Part shown: piece by piece, positions 58,441 to 64,000 of the stretch
Position numbering within the stretch: position 1 is the stretch's first letter
Layout of the letters: the number at the start of each line of letters is the position of its first letter
Translations under genes and position numbers: made by a program
Notes under the pieces: generated by a model
Seen by the model: the letters and a program-made list of their open reading frames with translations, nothing else
Told to the model about the DNA's origin: nothing
The model's database searches: none
Source of the DNA: Cliona cf. orientalis
Lineage: Eukaryota > Porifera > Demospongiae > Clionaida > Clionaidae
Assembly: GCA_963930775.1 (NCBI GenBank)
Contig: OZ005700.1
Coordinates: 5,962,609-6,026,608 of the forward strand
DNA: 64,000 nucleotides
Direction of reading: 5' to 3'

Positions 58441-58772
58441 TTAATGTAAACGTACCTTTCCCTAATTGCCAAAAGCTAAAACTGCTTAAGAAAGCATCCG
58501 CTGAGGAGATAAGGCAGATTATTGAGGGAAAGCTGCAAGAGATGGGCAGAGAACCTCAGGTCAAACTTGAAGCACGAGAGGAAGATCTGAGTTCATCTTG
58601 CTGAGAGATGTTGATGGAGTGCTTATGGAAGTCGAGCCCACTATGAAAGAGCCTGTGTAGGATGGCACAGTATCTCTATTTGGCAGAGAGAAGGCTGCAC
58701 TGATGCACTGAAGGAGAGAATTTCACAGCTAGAGGATATGATCAGCAGAATAGTTGTTCTGGTGAAGTTTTG
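58440..58772 (+). pseudogene. Frameshifted coding remnant, coiled-coil type
   Basis: One frame reads KKASAEEIRQIIEGKLQEMG and continues to SSSC-stop. Shifting frame near 58590 continues as EFILLRDVDGVLMEVEPTM up to a stop at about 58660. A further frame near 58707 gives LKERISQLEDMISRIVV. Three neighbouring protein-like blocks in different frames indicate a decayed coding sequence, perhaps from a mobile element or a retrocopy. The source family is not identified. Confidence 0.4.
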
Positions 58773-59235
58773 ACCATCCACAGTGTTCCAGAATGAGTAA
58801 TTGAATGTTTTGATATGATTCAATTGCACCCACATAATTATGCACAATCCACACTGTTCTCAGCCATTGTAAATGAAGTGCTGAGTGAGAGGGAATTAAG
58901 TACAGTTTTCTTGTCTAGCATCTGTACCCATACATGTTCCCTAATTTGGTTTAACCGCTGTTCCAGTTCTGTGGTTGACGGATATGAGTGGAACAAATTA
59001 ATACGCAACTTATTTCCTCTACCCCATTTTTTTTGCAGGAGGAATGCCTTTGCAGGCACATTTCACATACTGGTATGCCAATTTCATCAAGAGTAATGGA
59101 TCACTAAGTGATGTTAACATAGCCAGTAAACAACATGGCTATCTTGCATTTCTAAGATTGGTTGGAACAGCATATTCTTCAAGCACAGGGCCAGCTATTG
59201 TAGTTGCAACCTGTGCTGACATACAGTGATTGAAT

Positions 59236-59890
59236 TACCGTATTTTCCTGCTATTAAGCACATGCGCTTATATCTCCACAGAAAGAAAACCTGTGCTTAG
59301 TAGCGAAGTGCGCCTAATAGCAAGATGCACCTAACAAAGAATAGCTGTATCCAAGAATGCATGTGCTTTTGCGGTATCATTTAGGGGCATGGCCAATCGA
59401 TTAATCGCACAATCATTTGTGGTACTGCATTCCGCCCAGCTTGAAATGGCACTCATAGCTCGAAGAACCTGAGAATCGATAGTAGCCATCGTGATTTCGA
59501 GTAACTTGTAATGACCGGAACCCTGGGCTAGCAAGAAAGCATGTAGATATCGAGGTCAAGGGTCACATATTATGCGCTTACTGTAAAGCGACATATTCTG
59601 CGCGTGAAAAAATTATGCGAATCGGTCAAAACGGACCGCTTGAAAAATTTACACGATTTTTATTTATGCGTTTAAACATTGCATGCATTACAAACATATG
59701 GCGTGATAATATTTATGCGATACAAATTTATGTGACCACCGCTTGACTTGCATAATTCGCATAAATAAAACTCGTGCAGAAAAATGTCGCTTTACGGTAT
59801 ACACAAAATAAGCCTAACAATGAGTACTTATGTCAGGAAAATGGCATGCACTTATAAGCGAGATGAGCTTAATAATGAGAAAATATGGTA
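59236..59890. mobile_element. TACCGTA-type MITE interrupted by a second MITE
   Basis: It opens TACCGTATTTTCCTGCTATT and closes AATAATGAGAAAATATGGTA, with GTGCTTAGTAGCGAAGTGCG and GCCTAATAGCAAG-type subrepeats, for 655 bp in all. The element 59579-59799 is inserted within it. Confidence 0.75.
59579..59799. mobile_element. Nested MITE with AAAGCGACAT ends
   Basis: 221 bp with ends TACTGTAAAGCGACATATTC and AAAATGTCGCTTTACGGTA and TA at both borders. Internal ATTTATGCG/CGCATAAAT motifs are repeated in both orientations. The same end occurs as a remnant at about 4272-4297. Confidence 0.75.
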
Positions 59891-60147
59891 TTGCTGTTAT
59901 TCAATGTGGGCTGCTTTGAAGCAATGTGATTACCTTGTTTAAACTTAGAATCTTAGTATCAATAGATATTAAGTCTTCTGCCGTGCCCGCTTCTCCCCAA
60001 AAAATTTTTTCTGAATGAAACCCTGTCAGCTTAACTACAAGCCAGATGCAGTTTCATGCACTGTGTCCCCCCTCCTCATTAACATGTGTTTTTGGATATC
60101 ACTGAGGTATTACATGATTTCATCTAGTGCTCTTAAATTATTATTAT

Positions 60148-60762
60148 TACCGTATCCTCCCGAAAATAAGCCCCCTCCCCTCTTTGACCCTCAAGTTCTT
60201 GCACAGGTATGTTTGCCTCGATTATAAGCCCCCCTCCCACCAAGTAGACTGCACACGTACGTATATACGCGTGCGCAAGCGTGTACTTGTGTAACCCCGC
60301 CCTTCAATTGACTACGAGTACAAAGAGGAATCTTTTGTATGGTGGTGGCTTTTAGAAAAGCCGGTTTTGAAGTCACTCTGTTATGATGGCACTTTTAGCT
60401 TGGCGAAGACACTTACGAGCCGGTCAAGATGCTTTTGCTTTCCTCTGAAGACGTACACACACGGAACAACAAGTCCTTTCCCCACCGCCGATCGTCGTCT
60501 GTTGCTGTCTACTTAGCAAGTCATCTTGCTGCCACTCTTTTGAAGAAAACTCTGGATATTTCCCGCGGTACGTGACCAACGATGGTGTCGTCCTTCCACA
60601 CGGCGACTGCAAATGGATCGTGATCGTTGTTACTTTCACAGAGGGGGGCTTATATTCGAGGGAAAGTGCATATTCGAAAATAAGCCCCCTCCACAGTCTA
60701 GGTCATGTCTACTGCTGAAAAAGGGGGGGGGGGGGGGGGCTTATTTTCGGGAGGATACGGTA
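60148..60762. mobile_element. TACCGTA-type element with AAAATAAGCCCCC ends
   Basis: 615 bp. The left end is TACCGTATCCTCCCGAAAAT and the right end is ATTTTCGGGAGGATACGGTA, both joined to AAGCCCCC/GGGGGCTT. GCGAAAATAAGCCCCCTCC-like units recur near the right end (60673-60693). No transposase ORF is seen. A G run of 18 (60724-60739 region) lies at the right end. Confidence 0.8.
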
Positions 60763-60905
60763 CTATTATTATTATTACTGATTATTATTACTGATCACTT
60801 GCACTGCAGCACAAAAAAAACACGCTCCCCCCCCCCCCCCACTACCTCTCTGAGTCTCTCTCTTTCTCTCTCTATCCTTTCCTTTTCATCTTTCTCTCTT
60901 CCTTT

Positions 60906-60907
<2 letters not shown>

Positions 60908-60936
<29 letters not shown>

Positions 60937-60967
60937 AGGGGGGTTGTCCCCCCCCCCCCCCCCCCCC
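60908..60967. repeat. G29 / C20 homopolymer pair
   Basis: A run of 29 Gs (60908-60936), then AGGGGGG, TTGT and about 20 Cs (60948-60967). A perfect hairpin is possible. CT-rich sequence lies just upstream (60840-60905). Confidence 0.95.
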
Positions 60968-61144
60968 ACACTGGATGAAACCCTGGCTGATTAGGTATGT
61001 GTCTGCATCAGGAGAGAATACCACCTACTTATTAAACATTTCATTTACTCTCTCTCTGTCACACACACACAGCAAAAGATTTAAGCCAAGTGTAAAGCTA
61101 TTAGCCTCCTTCCCTGGGGCATAATTTTGCTAAAATTTGACGAT

Positions 61145-62125
61145 TCATAAATAAAATGAGAAATTGAGCATATAATTTCTTTTGTTTCTGCACAATCATA
61201 ATGGTTGTGCATGCAAAGAATTGTAGCTATTGCAGGACAATAAAGATACAGAGGAGGTTGGACATTGTCCTATACATAATGAAGGAATTTTTGGAATTAG
61301 GGAATGAAACTTCGCCAGTAAGTCTATGTTGACAAATAATGTCAGAGCCCAACTGAAGCCCCGTGAGAAAATCAACCATGGAGTACTTATGAGCTGTTTT
61401 ATGTACAATGGAATGCAATTAAACGACAAAGTATAGTGCAAATATGTACTCCACTATATAGGTAACACTGTTTTGATGATCTTAACAGGCTAAGATGTAA
61501 CATTTCATCAGTATGGAGTCACTGGCAAAGTTATTACCCCTCAATTCAAAGATTTTTGTCTTTATGTATTGAACTATGCATGTCCAACCTCCTCTGATAA
61601 AGATACATCTTTTTGCAGGTGGGTGGAGCTGTTCATGTTGATGACCTCGGGTAGGGAAGCGTCAATAACTGGAGACTTCGTAGAAGTGACCACCACTTAA
61701 CCTTGCTCTCAACTGTGTGCATGCAGATCTGCCAATGTATGCATTGCGCTATGTGTCTATAAAAATTTATTTGCACTCGCTAATTATCCAAATCAATGCC
61801 TATTTTAGCTCACAAATAGCAATTTTATGCAAAACAACAGCCGTGCAATGCCAGTTTCGCAACACGGGCGTTGAGATCTGCATGCACACAGTTGAGAACA
61901 AGAGTTACTATGTGGTGGTCACTCCCGTGGAGTCTCCAGTTACTGACACTTCCCTACCCAAGGTCATCAACACAAACAGCTCCTCCCGTCTGCAAAAAGA
62001 TGTGCCCAATTATGCCTGTCCAAAATGTAGTTTTTGTTAGCTACAATTCTTTGCATGCACAATCTTAAGTATTATGATTATGCAGAAACAAAAGAAAGTG
62101 TGTGCTCAATTTCTTATTTTAATGC
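61145..62125. repeat. Large palindromic element, about 980 bp, with internal insertion
   Basis: The outer arms 61145-61210 and 62038-62125 are inverted copies (GAGAAATTGAGCA, TTCTTTTGTTTCTGCA, GTGCATGCAAAGAATTGTAG). The inner arms 61605-61735 and 61868-62015 are also inverted copies (ATCTTTTTGCAG, GATGACCT, GGGTAGGGAAG, GTGACCACCAC, CTCAACTGTGTGCATGCAGA). The left arm carries about 380 bp extra (about 61215-61600) that has its own inverted ends AGAGGAGGTTGGACAT and ATGTCCAACCTCCTCT, i.e. a nested MITE-like insert. Confidence 0.75.
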
Positions 62126-62656
62126 CCGTACATTATCAAGGTGCCAGGAAATTCTCACCAGCCAATGCTATTTCCTATGACAAACTATAGGTGTTTTTCG
62201 TATAGAACCTCACTGCCGACAGGGATCTGATACAAATTCTATGCATCTATCTGATCATATCTCTCAGTGGTATGATTTTTACACACTGACCCACTATCGG
62301 GAAAATCAAGCCCAGCAGCCAGGACAAACACCTTCCGGTAACTCCCCTGAGTCTAAAGATATTCACTACTCTTAATAATAAAAATTCAAGCTATTATTTT
62401 GAAAATGGGAAGCTTGCTGTCTAGGATTTTTTGGCTACCTTCACACATTCAAGTTAGATTATCACCAGTTAGATACCCATAATTTCATCAATCCAAGACA
62501 TATCCGTCGATTATAGAGAATCCATGTTCACTTCAGGTGAAGGTTAAAGGTTCCAAATTGCAACAAGTAATAAACACCACTGGTGCCAAACCCTCGGTGC
62601 TGTCAGATTTATAGTAATGATATTATACTACGCAGGTAGCTATAAAGATGATTGTA

Positions 62657-62877
62657 TACCGTATAGCCGGAAAATTTGGCGTGGAATTAAATTTGGCGGT
62701 TTGGCGGTCTACATTACAACCGCCAAATTAAAATCCGCCAAAATTTCCTACTCGCATATATACATATGGCGATCCCGTACCGAACCGCCAAATTTAACTC
62801 CGCCAATATTCTTGTAATAGGGATTTGGGGCTAAACCGCCAAATTTAATTCCCACCAATATTTCCGGCTATACGGTA
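62657..62877. mobile_element. CCGCCAAATT-type MITE, copy 2 (near-intact)
   Basis: 221 bp, TACCGTATAGCCGGAAA at the left and TTTCCGGCTATACGGTA at the right, bounded by TA. The interior is strongly similar to 39027-39238 (ACCGCCAAATTAAAATCCGC and others) and has cleaner ends than that copy. Confidence 0.85.
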
Positions 62878-63035
62878 TTATATTAACAACTTCATAAACA
62901 CATGTAGTGGTACACAGTGATAATTTGAAATTGAATGAGCACTTTGGACACAGCTTGACTGGAGGCATGATTTGATTTTCAACAGATACGGACGCGTCGT
63001 CACCAGAAAGGCCTCTGAAAATTGCGACCTCCATA

Positions 63036-63262
63036 ATCATAGGCGTAGCAGTGGCTTTTGGGTTGGTCAGGCCCGGGCCCGTAGTCCACGTGAAAATCGC
63101 TCGAATGCGCATGCGCGGTTTTCGATTGATTCATGGAGGTGTGGTCAATCAATCCCCCAATCATCAGTGCAGGAGGTGTGGACCTTATGTATTAATAATT
63201 ATAGTATGATCAGGTAAAATATTGGTCCGGCAAACGCCGGACCGCCTGCTACGCCTATGATA
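63036..63262. mobile_element. MITE with TCATAGGCGTAGCAG ends
   Basis: 227 bp with inverted ends ATCATAGGCGTAGCAG and CTGCTACGCCTATGAT. A small hairpin GGTCCGGCAAACGCCGGACC sits near the right end. The family is distinct from the TACCGTA-type elements. Confidence 0.75.
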
Positions 63263-63900
63263 ATGACACACGCTTCGCTGGACGAATCATAGGAGCATTC
63301 GATACAGTATCTACTGTATCCATACGTCCCCCATTTGCCCTGTGAAATCAGTTTTGGCTTATAATTATATCCTGCAGAGGGTTCAAACCAGGCTCACTAC
63401 TTTGTCATTTGGATAGATCTCTGTTAACAAAGGATGAACTAAAAAGCATGTCCAAAGCAGGAGTGCCTAATGTCAGGCTATTACAGCAACTACAGCGGCT
63501 GCCAAAAAGTATGAAGTCTCGATAATCCAGACTTTAGGTAGATGGAAAGTGACTCATTCAAAGGTGTATAAGAATACCTTACTCACACCTGGCATCAATA
63601 TCAGCTCAATTACTCCGCTAATTTTCACTAGTGTATTCCTTATTGTCTTGTCCTGGATATATACACAATTCGTACTGTGGTTCTATGGTATATTACTTAT
63701 GCATTGATAGTTTATACACACTAAAATATTACGTTACTATTGGGTACACTGGATATTTAGCAGGCGAAGGATAGGCTGGCGTGATATGGGTAGGTTTGAT
63801 CACTGGGGTGATAATTTTGGGGATTTGGGGTTGTTCTCTAGCATCACACAGGTGATGGTAGGTATGGTAAGGGGTCATGTACCCCATAAGTTGGTTGGGA
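63263..63900. other. Non-coding flank, no gene seen
   Basis: AT-rich sequence with a short inverted repeat GATACAGTATCTACTGTATC at 63300-63319. No supported coding region. Confidence 0.4.
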
Positions 63901-63909
63901 CTGGAAAGG

Positions 63910-64000
63910 TTATATACACCCCCCTGGGTGGTGGCAAGAGACTGATATGTCCCTTCAAATTGGTGGTGGCAAGGGGCTATGTCCTTTTGATTTGGTGGTG
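63910..64000 (+). repeat. Minisatellite running off the window end
   Basis: Degenerate units of about 33-38 bp containing TGGTGGTGGCAAGGGGCTAT followed by GTCC(C/T)TT repeat at about 63929, 63961 and 63993, with an older relative (AAGGGGTCATGTACCCCATA) at 63870. The array is cut by the window edge. Confidence 0.65.

Noticed and set aside
59041-59230. 61-codon plus-strand ORF (QAHFTYWYANFIKSNG...)
   Set aside because: No splice or domain support; it ends at a MITE border and was not linked convincingly to the coding remnant upstream.
60613-61124. Gly/Pro-rich plus-strand ORFs
   Set aside because: They span G and C homopolymers and the end of a MITE.

Overview
The window is metazoan nuclear DNA, AT-rich, with many short GT-AG introns, small intergenic distances and abundant miniature inverted-repeat elements. 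Gene content (tankyrase, WDR6, CFAP58, ENO4, Nanos and shootin-1 homologues, plus a Cys-rich multi-membrane-span family that I remember as expanded in sponges and other early-branching animals) fits an early-branching animal. A demosponge such as Amphimedon queenslandica is my best inference, not proven from the sequence. All exon models below were built by hand: splice sites were chosen so that reading phase closes across every intron.

Layout. 1-1287: repeat-rich, with a small zinc-ribbon/AT-hook-repeat ORF (682-1035). 1288-13534 (minus): a complete 15-exon HELZ2-like gene (2,607 aa; CCCH finger, helicase, RNB exoribonuclease domain, second helicase). 14758-16485 (minus): an intron-free multi-pass membrane protein with a Cys-rich ectodomain. 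17350-26504 (minus): a complete 21-exon tankyrase (1,147 aa). 26652-33144 (plus): a complete 21-exon WDR6 (1,096 aa), divergent from tankyrase with 147 bp between start codons. 33203-37708 (minus): a 16-exon CFAP58 (881 aa), convergent with WDR6. 37893-45409 (plus): a 9-exon ENO4-type enolase (622 aa), divergent from CFAP58 over a 184-bp promoter with an RFX X-box-like site in its middle. 45699-46798 (plus): two-exon Nanos (265 aa). 47575-55428 (plus): a 17-exon shootin-1-like coiled-coil/polyproline protein (658 aa). 57242-57941 (minus): a PARP14/15-type ADP-ribosyltransferase catalytic domain. 57942-64000: no intact gene seen; it holds a frameshifted coding remnant, nested MITEs and large palindromic repeats.

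How the genes relate. Three chromatin/RNA/ADP-ribose genes (HELZ2-like, tankyrase, PARP14/15-like) belong to families tied in vertebrates to interferon or Wnt/telomere regulation. CFAP58 and ENO4 are both flagellum/sperm-tail genes and share one promoter. Nanos is a germline/stem-cell translational repressor. I found no CRISPR array, phage, bacterial operon or clearly new multi-gene system. The most notable signals are the CFAP58/ENO4 X-box promoter, a probable CCR4-NOT-binding motif in Nanos, a MITE that makes up most of a tankyrase intron, tRNA-like MITEs in HELZ2 introns, and a 24-bp perfect hairpin.
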